In this document: piece after piece, positions 7,805 through 14,286 of the stretch
Position numbering within the stretch: the first letter of the stretch is position 1
Layout: every line of letters starts with the position of its first letter
Assembly (NCBI GenBank): GCA_947623215.1
Contig: CANQGN010000005.1
Span: 1-22,668, forward strand
Source: an uncultured Clostridia bacterium
Lineage (GTDB): Bacteria > Bacillota > Clostridia > Oscillospirales > Acutalibacteraceae
DNA length: 22,668 nucleotides
Direction of reading: 5' to 3'
Translations under genes and position numbers: made by a program
The notes under the pieces: generated by a model
Seen by the model: the letters and a program-made list of their open reading frames with translations, nothing else
The model's database searches: none
Told to the model about the DNA's origin: nothing

Positions 7805-8359
7805 ATGTCTGCTATGGCAAAAAGTTCTTCCAAACCCCGCTTATCTTTCAAAATGCAAACCCTTGCCGCTCTTTCCGCCGTGGTGGCGGCGGTGGCGCTG
7901 CCGCAGGTGTTTCATTTGCTCGGCGCGGCCTCCGGCCTTGGCACCGCTTTAGGCGAGGCTTTTTTGCCCATGCACCTGCCGGTGCTGCTGGTGGGCTTGC
8001 TGGCCGGGCCGCTGGCTGGTGCGGCCGCCGGGGCGTTAAGCCCCCTGTGCAGCTTTGCCCTCTCTGGTATGCCGGGGGCGGCCATGCTGCCCTTTATGGT
8101 GGTAGAGCTGTGCGTGTACGGCCTTGCCGCCGGGCTGCTGCGGGGGGTCAAACTCCCCACCATTGCCAAGGTGGTAATTGCCCAGGTCGCCGGTCGGGCG
8201 GTTCGGGCGGCGGCCATTTTGCTTTCGGTTTACGCCTTCGGTAATACGCAAATCGCCGTTGCGACCATTTGGACGAGCATTGCCACCGGCCTGTTTGGGC
8301 TGGCCCTGCAATGGGTGCTGCTGCCGCTGCTGGTTTACCGGGTGGAAGAAAGGAGATAA
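7805..8359 (+). CDS. ECF transporter S component family protein
   Basis: The 184-residue membrane protein has about five to six hydrophobic segments. AGGAG lies 9 nt before the ATG at 7805; a GTG at 7802 is also possible. The sequence LPMHLPVLLVGLLAGPLAGAAAGALSPLCSFALSGMP, then PFMVVELCVYGLAAGLL, is characteristic of substrate-binding S components of energy-coupling factor importers in Clostridia. S components bind a vitamin or similar micronutrient and need a shared EcfA-A'-T module, not encoded here. The substrate is undetermined. The context of two exported flavodoxin domains makes a flavin or flavin precursor an attractive guess, but no sequence evidence supports it. Third gene of the operon, ending 4 bp before the flavodoxin gene. 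Confidence 0.75.
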   Translation: MSAMAKSSSKPRLSFKMQTLAALSAVVAAVALPQVFHLLGAASGLGTALGEAFLPMHLPVLLVGLLAGPLAGAAAGALSPLCSFALSGMPGAAMLPFMVVELCVYGLAAGLLRGVKLPTIAKVVIAQVAGRAVRAAAILLSVYAFGNTQIAVATIWTSIATGLFGLALQWVLLPLLVYRVEERR

Positions 8360-8363
8360 CGCC

Positions 8364-9014
8364 GTGAAAAAAAGTTGGATTGCTCTGCTCAGTCTGCTGC
8401 TGGCTGTTTCGCTCGCCGCCTGCGGCGGTGGTCATACGGGCGATTCTTCCTCTGCCCCGGCCGGGGAGTCGGCGCCGGCCAGTGCGCCGGCGTCGGCCGC
8501 CGCGCCCGCGCAACCGTCGGCTGAGGACGGCGGCCGCGTTTTAGTGGTTTACTTCTCCGCTACCAACAACACCGCAACCGTCGCCGCTGCCATTGCGGCG
8601 GCCACGGGGGGCGATTTGTTCGCCATTACCCCCAAAGACCCCTACACCGCCGAGGATTTGGACTGGACCGACGATGACAGCCGGGTCTCAAAAGAGCACG
8701 ACGACGAATCGCTGCGAGAAGTAGAGCTGACGACTACCACGGTGGAAAATTGGGCAGAATACGATACCGTTTTCATCGGTTACCCCATTTGGTGGGGCAT
8801 TGCCGCCTGGCCGACGGACAGCTTTGTAAAAGCCAACGACTTTACCGGCAAAACGGTCATTCCGTTTTGCACTTCCGCTTCGTCGGGCTTGGGGGAAAGC
8901 GGCGAACTGCTGGCAGAGGCCGCCGGTACCGGCAACTGGCTGGAGGGCCACCGCTTTCGCTCGGGCGTAGGGGAAGATACGGTAAAAGAATGGGTCGCCG
9001 GGTTGGAGCTGTAA
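8364..9014 (+). CDS. Flavodoxin lipoprotein
   Basis: GTG start, 8 nt after AGGAG; the ribosome site overlaps the end of the ECF gene. Residues 1-20 are a lipoprotein signal peptide with a good lipobox, LAAC, followed by a Ser/Ala/Pro-rich spacer to about residue 52. The rest is a flavodoxin domain (Flavodoxin_4 type): LVVYFSATNNTATVAAAIA binds the FMN phosphate, and YPIWWGIAAWP and FCTSASSGLGESG contact the flavin. The protein should be tethered to the outer face of the membrane. The domain is ~94% identical in DNA to that of the fusion gene at 5107-6837 over about 215 bp, a recent duplication or gene conversion. Last gene of the operon. A role in extracytoplasmic electron transfer is inference; the partner is unknown. 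Confidence 0.88.
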   Translation: MKKSWIALLSLLLAVSLAACGGGHTGDSSSAPAGESAPASAPASAAAPAQPSAEDGGRVLVVYFSATNNTATVAAAIAAATGGDLFAITPKDPYTAEDLDWTDDDSRVSKEHDDESLREVELTTTTVENWAEYDTVFIGYPIWWGIAAWPTDSFVKANDFTGKTVIPFCTSASSGLGESGELLAEAAGTGNWLEGHRFRSGVGEDTVKEWVAGLEL

Positions 9015-9087
9015 AGGGGCACCGCCGGTCTTCGCTTTGCGCCCCGCCGGGGCGCGGATCATTTAAAATTTTGATAAAATGGCAAAA

Positions 9088-9123
9088 CGACCGCCCGGGC
9101 TTTTCTGTTTGCCCGGGCGGTCG
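9088..9123. terminator. Convergent stem-loop terminator
   Basis: Perfect 13-bp inverted repeat CGACCGCCCGGGC / GCCCGGGCGGTCG with a 10-nt loop, between the converging flavodoxin and 9169-9642 genes. On the - strand it is followed by TTTTGCCATTTT, so it works best for the leftward operon. It shares its stem core with 1918-1949. Confidence 0.7.
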
Positions 9124-9168
9124 GGGGTTACCAAAACAGTTCCATTATGCCTTCCGGCACATTCATCA

Positions 9169-9642
9169 TCATGAAAACAGTTCGGACTTGTTGGCAAATC
9201 GCATGATTTGATTTACCCATTGCTTCGTGTTGTCAGAAATTTCCGGCACGTGATTTGCTAAACCCTCAACAAATTTAGCGGCGTTTGCATATTGTGCTGC
9301 GACGCGCTGGTCGGCAGCAGGAAGGGCGCTGCCCCTGTCCTTGTCCACCTTAAGGCTCACTATGGATTCTTCACCATCCTGATAATACAGTTTGATGGAA
9401 TGACGTCCCGCTGCGATGTTTTCCTCGAACAGCTCGAAGGACTGAATGCTGTCTTTCATCACGCATTGCTCCTCGACCGCGGCGATTTTAATGAAAATCA
9501 GCGTGTCGTAGGCACTGTTCATAGCAACCTTACAGAGGTTATGTTTGCCGGATATAACCGTCCCGTAAGAAGTCGCTGCCGCAGCCATTGTTCCTTTCAA
9601 CGCCACTTTGCCTGCATCCTTTAATTTGTCCATGAATCCCAT
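9169..9642 (-). CDS. Hypothetical protein, last gene of the three-gene operon
   Basis: The 157-residue protein starts at an ATG 8 nt after AAAGGAGG. The N-terminus (MGFMDKLKDAGKVALKGTMAAAATSYG) could form an amphipathic helix. The middle has alternating strands (SAYDTLIFIKIAAVEEQCVM, HSIKLYYQDGEESIVSLKVD) that could form a small beta-barrel or PH-like fold. The C-terminus is helical. There is no signal peptide or true membrane segment. I do not recognise the family. It lies 56 bp after the 347-residue membrane protein and is read with it; the stem-loop at 9088-9123 follows. The DNA is more A+T-rich than the flavodoxin operon. Function unknown; association with a membrane complex is inferred from the neighbour. 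Confidence 0.75.
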   Translation of the reverse strand: MGFMDKLKDAGKVALKGTMAAAATSYGTVISGKHNLCKVAMNSAYDTLIFIKIAAVEEQCVMKDSIQSFELFEENIAAGRHSIKLYYQDGEESIVSLKVDKDRGSALPAADQRVAAQYANAAKFVEGLANHVPEISDNTKQWVNQIMRFANKSELFS

Positions 9643-9698
9643 GATTTTTTCCTCCTTTTATTTTTACAATAGATTTTACATTTAATACAATTCGTTTT

Positions 9699-10742
9699 TT
9701 AGCGATCTTTAGCGACAAATCCGCCGCAATTTGTTACTTTACCGCTGCCAAATCTGTTCCTTGTACAATGACCGTAATTTGCACACCACACACATATATG
9801 ATCTGCTTGTTTTTCCTTGCGTTCTTCCGCCCTTGCCCTGTCTATTTCCATTTTTTCCATTTGTTGATTGTGCCGCTGCTGCTCCTCTGCCTGCCTGGCA
9901 AGGATTGCCGTGCGCTGCGCTTCTTGCGCCGCTAAAGCGTCAGTCCGCCGGGCTTCCTCCATCCGTCTGGCTTGTTCGGCTTCGACCTCGCGCTCTTCTT
10001 GAATGGCAAGGTTGATTGCCTCTTTATAGCTGTCGGCGCGTCCTGTCTTCAGGTTGGAGAGAATGTCGGATATCAAATGCAGATATTTTTGGTCAATAAA
10101 GTCGTTTGCGGCAATCTCCCCATTTAATTGCTTTACCTTTTCCTCGGCTTCGTTTCGCCGCTGATCCATTTCACCGCCTATAAACTGAATGACCTCATTG
10201 TATGCCTTGCAGTACCTTACGCAATATTCTGACGCCGCCTTTGCGCCGTCGCTGCATTCCTGGTTGTAAGTTTCCAACGCTTTACGAAAATTCTGAAAGG
10301 ATTCATCGCTGTTTTTTTGCGCTTTTTCTCGTTCTTCTTTATGGTTTTTATATTCCGTTTCGGCACTGGCATACCATGCATAGAGAAGGGCGCAACTGAT
10401 AAGGCCAAAAACTATCGCAGCGAGCAATCCACCGCCTAAATACAGTAGTACAGCCGCAGCAATGGCAATACCGATGGCAATGATTTTTCGTTTGTTCCTT
10501 TTTTGGGCTAACCGCGCCAGTTCGGAATCGTCATTTTCAATAAACGCCGGGAGCGAAGAAAATACAGACGGCCGCTCGGGAAAACGCCCCACCTGCTCTC
10601 GCATGTCTTTCAGCCATGAAATTGTTTCCCGCTCCCAGCCGGTGGTTGCAAAAAGATTCGCTTCGTCACGCTGATGGATTAAATCCTGAACCTTCTCAAG
10701 CGCTTGGATAGCCGACGCTTTATTTTGAAAAATTTCACTCAT
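9699..10742 (-). CDS. Membrane protein with coiled coil and C-terminal Cys4 motif
   Basis: The 347-residue protein starts at an ATG 7 nt after AAGGAGTGA. Residues 1-80 are soluble and helical. Two adjacent hydrophobic helices (~86-103 and 105-123) form a hairpin in the membrane. Residues ~125-310 are highly charged and predicted coiled coil, rich in Glu/Arg/Gln (EEREVEAEQARRMEEARR and similar). The C-terminus holds C317, C320, C326 and C339 (CVWCANYGHC...NC), a probable zinc site. Both ends should lie on the same side of the membrane, probably the cytoplasm. No known family recognised. Middle gene of the operon from promoter 11481-11522. The architecture resembles a membrane-bound scaffold or stress sensor, but that is speculation. 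Confidence 0.75.
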   Translation of the reverse strand: MSEIFQNKASAIQALEKVQDLIHQRDEANLFATTGWERETISWLKDMREQVGRFPERPSVFSSLPAFIENDDSELARLAQKRNKRKIIAIGIAIAAAVLLYLGGGLLAAIVFGLISCALLYAWYASAETEYKNHKEEREKAQKNSDESFQNFRKALETYNQECSDGAKAASEYCVRYCKAYNEVIQFIGGEMDQRRNEAEEKVKQLNGEIAANDFIDQKYLHLISDILSNLKTGRADSYKEAINLAIQEEREVEAEQARRMEEARRTDALAAQEAQRTAILARQAEEQQRHNQQMEKMEIDRARAEERKEKQADHICVWCANYGHCTRNRFGSGKVTNCGGFVAKDR

Positions 10743-10780
10743 TTTCTGTCACTCCTTTAATCTTCCGCCTATTCATCTTC

Positions 10781-11335
10781 TTAATCCTCGCTCGGCGTGC
10801 TCCATCCGGTCGGGGCATTAAAAAGCCAGGCGATTTTTAATTCAATACCAATAAGATTTTTGTCAATTTCTACATAGTCATAAGGCTTTACGGGGAAAAG
10901 CGGATTTAGCTCAAGAAATTCCCTGCCGTGCTGCTTACACAGCTCATCCAGTGATTCGGCTTTCTGCGCACCGTCAGAAAAAATCCAATCGTTGCTGTCG
11001 AGCGGATTGGATATGCCGTGCAGAATCGAAAGAAACGCCGCGAAAAGAACAGCCGGTTCAACGTCGCGCGAAAGGTTCATCATGTACGCCAAATAAGGAT
11101 TTTTTGTTTTGTCAATTAATTCCAGATAGCCATGGTAGGGCAGATCGCTCTCATAAAGCGCGTCTGCAAAGAATAATGAGATTTGCACCAGCGCCTTCTT
11201 ATTGATGGTTTCCCCCGCAGTCTTATGCAAAAAGGAATACAGTAACAAGGTTCGTTCTTCCAATGGAGCTTGAGCAAATTTCTGCTTCGCTTCGGAAGAA
11301 AAGAACCATTGCGGTTCTTTGTCTATGATGTACAT
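10781..11335 (-). CDS. Hypothetical protein, first gene of the three-gene operon
   Basis: I place the start at the ATG whose first base is 11335 (MYIIDKEPQW), because AAAGGA lies about 8 nt upstream. The other in-frame ATG, at 11344, directly abuts that ribosome site. The 184-residue protein is soluble, mostly helical, Asp/Glu-rich and without signal peptide or membrane segment. Recognisable stretches are QWFFSSEAKQKFAQAPLEERTLLLYSF and a C-terminal YDYVEIDKNLIGIELKIAWLF. I do not recognise the family. It is the first gene behind promoter 11481-11522 with a leader of about 140 nt, and is 38 bp from the next gene. Function unknown. Confidence 0.72.
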   Translation of the reverse strand: MYIIDKEPQWFFSSEAKQKFAQAPLEERTLLLYSFLHKTAGETINKKALVQISLFFADALYESDLPYHGYLELIDKTKNPYLAYMMNLSRDVEPAVLFAAFLSILHGISNPLDSNDWIFSDGAQKAESLDELCKQHGREFLELNPLFPVKPYDYVEIDKNLIGIELKIAWLFNAPTGWSTPSED

Positions 11336-11406
11336 GACTATCATCCTTTCTTTTTACGAATCCATATTGTTGCATGAAATCGAGCAGGTAGTAACATCGG
11401 TTACAG

Positions 11407-11440
11407 GTGCAGCAACAGAAACCGCCTTCTGTTGCTGTGC
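11407..11440 (-). other. Hairpin in the leader of the three-gene operon
   Basis: AGCAACAGAA (11411-11420) and TTCTGTTGCT (11427-11436) are perfect 10-bp arms with a 6-nt loop, extendable by wobble pairs to 11407-11440. It lies within the predicted 5' leader of the operon and has no T-run, so it is more likely a leader structure than a terminator. Confidence 0.45.
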
Positions 11441-11480
11441 AGGGGGCGAAAACGATTGTACTGTATTGTCTGCCCTTTTT

Positions 11481-11522
11481 ATTATAGCGAAAACCGAGAA
11501 GAAAGTCTTATGCCGGCAGCAT
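11481..11522 (-). promoter_or_regulatory. Promoter A with upstream palindrome, three-gene operon
   Basis: Read on the - strand: palindrome-like ATGCTGCCGGCAT (11522-11510), AAGACT in the -35 position (11509-11504), 17-bp spacer, TATAAT (11486-11481). The same order occurs at 13565-13605, 15913-15956 and 20666-20707. Here the palindrome has diverged at its centre from the ATGCTGGCAGCAT form. The predicted start is near 11474. Confidence 0.7.
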
Positions 11523-11583
11523 AGTTTTGGAAAATTTATGCCGATTTGGCTTTAAAGCTGCCGGCATTTTTTATCGCCGCCCG
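11481..11583 (-). repeat. About 105-bp intergenic element, copy A
   Basis: Similarity to 20666-20771 runs through the promoter, the palindrome and roughly 60 bp further upstream of it. Conserved parts include CATAGTTTT, TATGCC, AAAGCYGCCGG, a T6 run and CGCCCG (+ strand). In this copy ATGCCGGCAGC (11510-11520) and GCTGCCGGCAT (11557-11567) are inverted and followed by T residues, so a rightward transcript could terminate here. Confidence 0.6.
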
Positions 11584-11651
11584 ACTATACCCCTTGCATT
11601 TTTTTCGTACTCTCCCGGTCAACCATTGCGTTGCGGCAAACAAAGAAAAAG

Positions 11652-11709
11652 GGCAGCAGACCGAATCGAAGGTCGATTCGGTCTGCTGCCTCGTTTTTTT
11701 TTTTTTTTT
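11652..11709. terminator. Strong bidirectional terminator with T16 run
   Basis: Perfect 18-bp stem GGCAGCAGACCGAATCGA / TCGATTCGGTCTGCTGCC with a 3-nt loop (11652-11690). On the + strand TCG and sixteen T follow; on the - strand CTTTTTCTTTG follows. In the leftward direction it terminates the transcript that ends with the displaced kinase 3' end and the dockerin gene. Fifteen bases of the stem (11671-11685) recur at 13606-13620. Confidence 0.85.
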
Positions 11710-11714
11710 GGGGG

Positions 11715-11813
11715 TCAGAGGACGGCATAAAGGGCTTGAACGGTGGGATAGCGGTCGTTTGGGTTAATGGCGGTGCATTTGCGGACAATGCGGCCGTATC
11801 GCCCGGGGGCGAG
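11715..11813 (-). pseudogene. Displaced 3' end of the kinase gene
   Basis: Read leftward, 33 codons begin with a copy of the kinase codons LAPGRYGRIVRKCTAINPND. They continue with RYPTVQALYAVL and a TGA stop (11715-11717). NPNDRYPT is the expected subdomain XI of a Hanks kinase, with its conserved Arg. The kinase gene at 13591-14283 instead continues after NPND with QTESTLLAA and stops. This fragment is therefore the original C-terminus, separated from the gene by the dockerin cassette. It has no start or ribosome site of its own. Confidence 0.85.
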
Positions 11814-11814
11814 C
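11753..11814 (-). repeat. 62-bp direct repeat, copy 1 (kinase 3' region)
   Basis: Identical over 62 bp to 13620-13681 and in the same orientation. It carries kinase codons in the kinase frame. With copy 2 it brackets the dockerin gene and its promoter. Confidence 0.95.
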
Positions 11815-11837
11815 CCTTTTTATTTTGCCCGATTTCG

Positions 11838-13505
11838 TTATGCGGCTTCTTCCACCGGGAAGCGGTCGAGCTTGCCCACCGCCTTTCGCAAAATCAGCAG
11901 GGCGTCGGCGGCGTTAATCTTGCCGTCGCCGGTTACGTCGGCCGCCGCCTGCTGTGCGGCGGTCAGGTCGGCTTTGTGTACGGCGTAGCGCAGCACTTCC
12001 AGCGCGTCGGCGGCGTTTACCTGCCCGTCGCCGTTTACGTCGCCGGGGGTGTAGGTCGATTGAGAGGGCGTAGACCCGGTAGATGTGCCGGGCGTGGATT
12101 GCGGTTTGGAAGTAGTGGGAGTTGTAGCAGGATTTTCATCCTCCGTCACTTGAATCGTGATGATTTTTTCGGGGTTGTAGCGCAGATCCCTGTCGACTGT
12201 TTTTTCAGTTTTCCAATCATAATCAAATAGAAGATTGGAGGTTGTTGCAAATTGCGTGTAAGTGATTTTTAATTTGACCGTTCCGGGCTTTTTGAAAGTC
12301 AGTGTTTCGGATGAGAAAAGGGTGTTGGTATAATCCTGTTCACTTTGTGCTACGCAGTCTTCTCCTTCGATTACGGTGACAGAAGGCTTATAGGCGACCG
12401 GATTCGTTCCGCGTTTCTCTAATTTGTAATACCAAAAATCTTTGTCTTTGTAAAGGCTGCCATATTCATAATGACTTTCATTTTCATACTCGTCTGTCTT
12501 CAAATTGTCCAACGCCGTATTGGTTAAGGCGGTGGTCAAACGAATGGAGCTTCCGGATTTAACGGTGCCCGGCGCATTGGCGGTGATGATCGGTTCTTCT
12601 ATGGTTATCGTGCCGATATTTCCCATCTTGACCTGGTCTTCGCCCTGGTTGAGAAAAACATCGAGCGGTATGGCGCCCGGTTTCATAGCGTATCCGTCGA
12701 CTAATGCGTCTGCGAAATACGAGATGGGCTCTAAAGAGATTGTCCGGTCATCGCCGGCATAGTCATAGCTGTCCCCGCCGCCGTACCCGCCACGAAATTC
12801 CAGAAATTTGTCATAAGCAATATATCCGTAGTTCATGCCCTCGCTTGTACAGTTTCCAATATGTTTATATGCGCGGGCGCCGTAATTCATATTTGAAAAC
12901 TTTATATTAAGCCAATTATTTAGAAAGAAGCGAACCCCTTGGGAATTAGATTCGCCGTTATAAACGTCTTTTAAGGGAGCAGTATTGATGGCTCGTTCGC
13001 CGAGTTTAAGATTGATATTCAGTGTGTTGTCGGAGCGGAAGGCAATCTGCTTATCGGCAGGTCGATCGGTAACGGTAAAGGAAAATGTTTTCTCTTTCGA
13101 TTCGCCGGTTTCTGCGTTCGTTTCCTTGATTTTCACCTGTGCTTTTCCCGGTTTTGTAAACTGCAGTCCTTTGGTATAATCGCCGTATTCAAAATCAAGA
13201 TTTATAATTTCCACACCGTCTCCGCTGATAATCGTCATGGTGTTGCCCGGTTTCGGCTGACCAATCTGCGGGTGGCCTTCTTCATCCCAAACAGTACCGT
13301 AGAGCTGTTGTGAACGAAAGTAGACGATATCCCCTACCCACAGGCTGTCGAAAACGGCCTCGGAAGGCGTGGAACGAAACCATTTTTCCTCTGTTTCCGT
13401 TATTGCCGATGTAGCGTACATAAGCGGGGAAAGAAGCAGTAAACAGGAAAGAAGACTCGAGACTATGATTTTTCCTGCGCATTTTAGCGTTTCGAGCTGA
13501 AACAT
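11838..13505 (-). CDS. Secreted protein with C-terminal type I dockerin
   Basis: The 555-residue protein starts at an ATG 8 nt after AAAGGAG. Residues 1-35 are an export signal (hydrophobic core IIVSSLLSCLLLLSPLMYA). Residues ~55-455 look all-beta, with Ig-like segments (GKAQVKIKETNAETGESKEKTFSFTVTD; GTVKLKITYTQF) and no catalytic motif that I recognise. A Ser/Thr/Pro linker (~458-487) precedes a dockerin at 488-545 (DVNGDGQVNAADALEVLR and DVTGDGKINAADALLILR). The ectodomain DNA is A+T-richer than the linker and dockerin, which resemble those of the gene at 528-1886; this suggests module shuffling. It has its own promoter (13565-13605) and lies inside the segment that splits the kinase gene. 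An adhesin-like or substrate-binding extracellular role on a cohesin scaffold is inference. Confidence 0.85.
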   Translation of the reverse strand: MFQLETLKCAGKIIVSSLLSCLLLLSPLMYATSAITETEEKWFRSTPSEAVFDSLWVGDIVYFRSQQLYGTVWDEEGHPQIGQPKPGNTMTIISGDGVEIINLDFEYGDYTKGLQFTKPGKAQVKIKETNAETGESKEKTFSFTVTDRPADKQIAFRSDNTLNINLKLGERAINTAPLKDVYNGESNSQGVRFFLNNWLNIKFSNMNYGARAYKHIGNCTSEGMNYGYIAYDKFLEFRGGYGGGDSYDYAGDDRTISLEPISYFADALVDGYAMKPGAIPLDVFLNQGEDQVKMGNIGTITIEEPIITANAPGTVKSGSSIRLTTALTNTALDNLKTDEYENESHYEYGSLYKDKDFWYYKLEKRGTNPVAYKPSVTVIEGEDCVAQSEQDYTNTLFSSETLTFKKPGTVKLKITYTQFATTSNLLFDYDWKTEKTVDRDLRYNPEKIITIQVTEDENPATTPTTSKPQSTPGTSTGSTPSQSTYTPGDVNGDGQVNAADALEVLRYAVHKADLTAAQQAAADVTGDGKINAADALLILRKAVGKLDRFPVEEAA

Positions 13506-13564
13506 TTTGGTTTCTCCTTTCTTATTTTGAATTTTTTGCGGCGACGTCGAAAGTTACCATTGTT

Positions 13565-13605
13565 ATGATACCATAAACCGTAAAAAAGTCTTATGCTGCC
13601 AGCAG
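13565..13605 (-). promoter_or_regulatory. Promoter B with upstream palindrome, dockerin gene
   Basis: On the - strand: CTGCTGGCAGCAT (13605-13593; one end base differs from the palindrome), AAGACT (13592-13587), 16-bp spacer, TATCAT (13570-13565). The predicted start near 13558 is about 53 nt before the ATG. The palindrome overlaps the last codons and stop of the truncated kinase gene. Confidence 0.7.
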
Positions 13606-14283
13606 GGTCGATTCGGTCTGGTCGTTTGGGTTAATGGCGGTGCATTTGCGGACAATGCGGCCGTATCGCCCGGGGGCGAGCTGCTCGGTCGGGTGTTTGC
13701 CGGTCAGCAGCACGTTTAGCATGACGCCGGCGGCGTAGATGTCGGTGCGGGCGTCGCTTTGGGCAATGCCGAGCTGCTCGGGCGGGGCAAAGCCAACCGT
13801 ACCCATTACAACGGTGTCGCGCGAGCGCTGCGAGAGCGAGCGGGAGGCGTTAAAGTCGAGCAGCACCACGCGGCCGCTTGCGCCAATCATCACATTTTCG
13901 GGCTTTACGTCGCGGTGAACGACGCCGTTTTGGTGCAAAACAGACAGCCCGGCGCAGACCTCCCGCATAACATGCAGCGCACCGGCGCGGCGATAGCGCC
14001 CGGTTTCGGCAATCTGCGCAACGGTCAGGCCGTCTATGTACTCCTCGAGCACCAGCATTCCGTCGGTAAGGGTAAAGGTCTCGTAAACGGCGGGCAGCTG
14101 GCTGCACCGCAGACCGCACAGAATTTCGTAGGCGCGGCAGGGCTTTGGCAGGCGGTGCAAAATCAAATCGCGCCCCAGCTGGCGGTGGCGCAGGCGAATG
14201 GTTTGGCAGTCGTTTTTGTCTGCAAGCAGGGTGACCAGTTGATAAAGCTCCGTCAGTTCCTTGTATTTTTCGTCACAGGTCAT
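13591..14283 (-). CDS. Hanks-type Ser/Thr protein kinase, truncated at the C-terminus
   Basis: The 230-residue protein has the catalytic loop HRDVKPEN (123-130; Asp125, Lys127, Asn130), DFN at 143-145 in place of DFG, the activation-segment end GFAPPEQ (165-170) and DIYAAG (181-186). No glycine-rich loop and no clear beta-3 lysine are visible (the region reads RDLILHRL), so it belongs to a divergent branch. No transmembrane segment or sensor domain. The last nine residues, QTESTLLAA, are abnormal: the natural end RYPTVQALYAVL, with the subdomain XI Arg that normally pairs with the APE Glu, is at 11715-11813. The kinase may be unstable or inactive. The gene starts 3 bp after the zinc-ribbon gene, so it is translationally coupled in the HTH / zinc-ribbon / kinase operon, and likely works with that membrane protein. 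Confidence 0.88.
   Translation of the reverse strand: MTCDEKYKELTELYQLVTLLADKNDCQTIRLRHRQLGRDLILHRLPKPCRAYEILCGLRCSQLPAVYETFTLTDGMLVLEEYIDGLTVAQIAETGRYRRAGALHVMREVCAGLSVLHQNGVVHRDVKPENVMIGASGRVVLLDFNASRSLSQRSRDTVVMGTVGFAPPEQLGIAQSDARTDIYAAGVMLNVLLTGKHPTEQLAPGRYGRIVRKCTAINPNDQTESTLLAA
13620..13681 (-). repeat. 62-bp direct repeat, copy 2 (inside the kinase gene)
   Basis: Identical to 11753-11814. Immediately to its left (13606-13620, sharing one base) is a 15-bp copy of part of the terminator stem at 11671-11685. In the other copy the corresponding sequences are separated by 67 bp that hold the natural kinase end, its stop and the T16 run. Confidence 0.95.
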
Positions 14284-14286
14284 GGC

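Noticed and set aside
9124..9171. Frameshift at the 3' end of the 157-residue protein
   Set aside because: A one-base insertion in the TTTT run near 9174 would extend the frame to MMNVPEGIMELFW and a stop, but the present end is also plausible and there is no homologue to compare.
11753..13681. Simple insertion-sequence insertion in the kinase gene
   Set aside because: The inserted segment holds only a promoter and a dockerin gene, with no transposase or terminal inverted repeats; a 62-bp duplication is too long for a usual target-site duplication.
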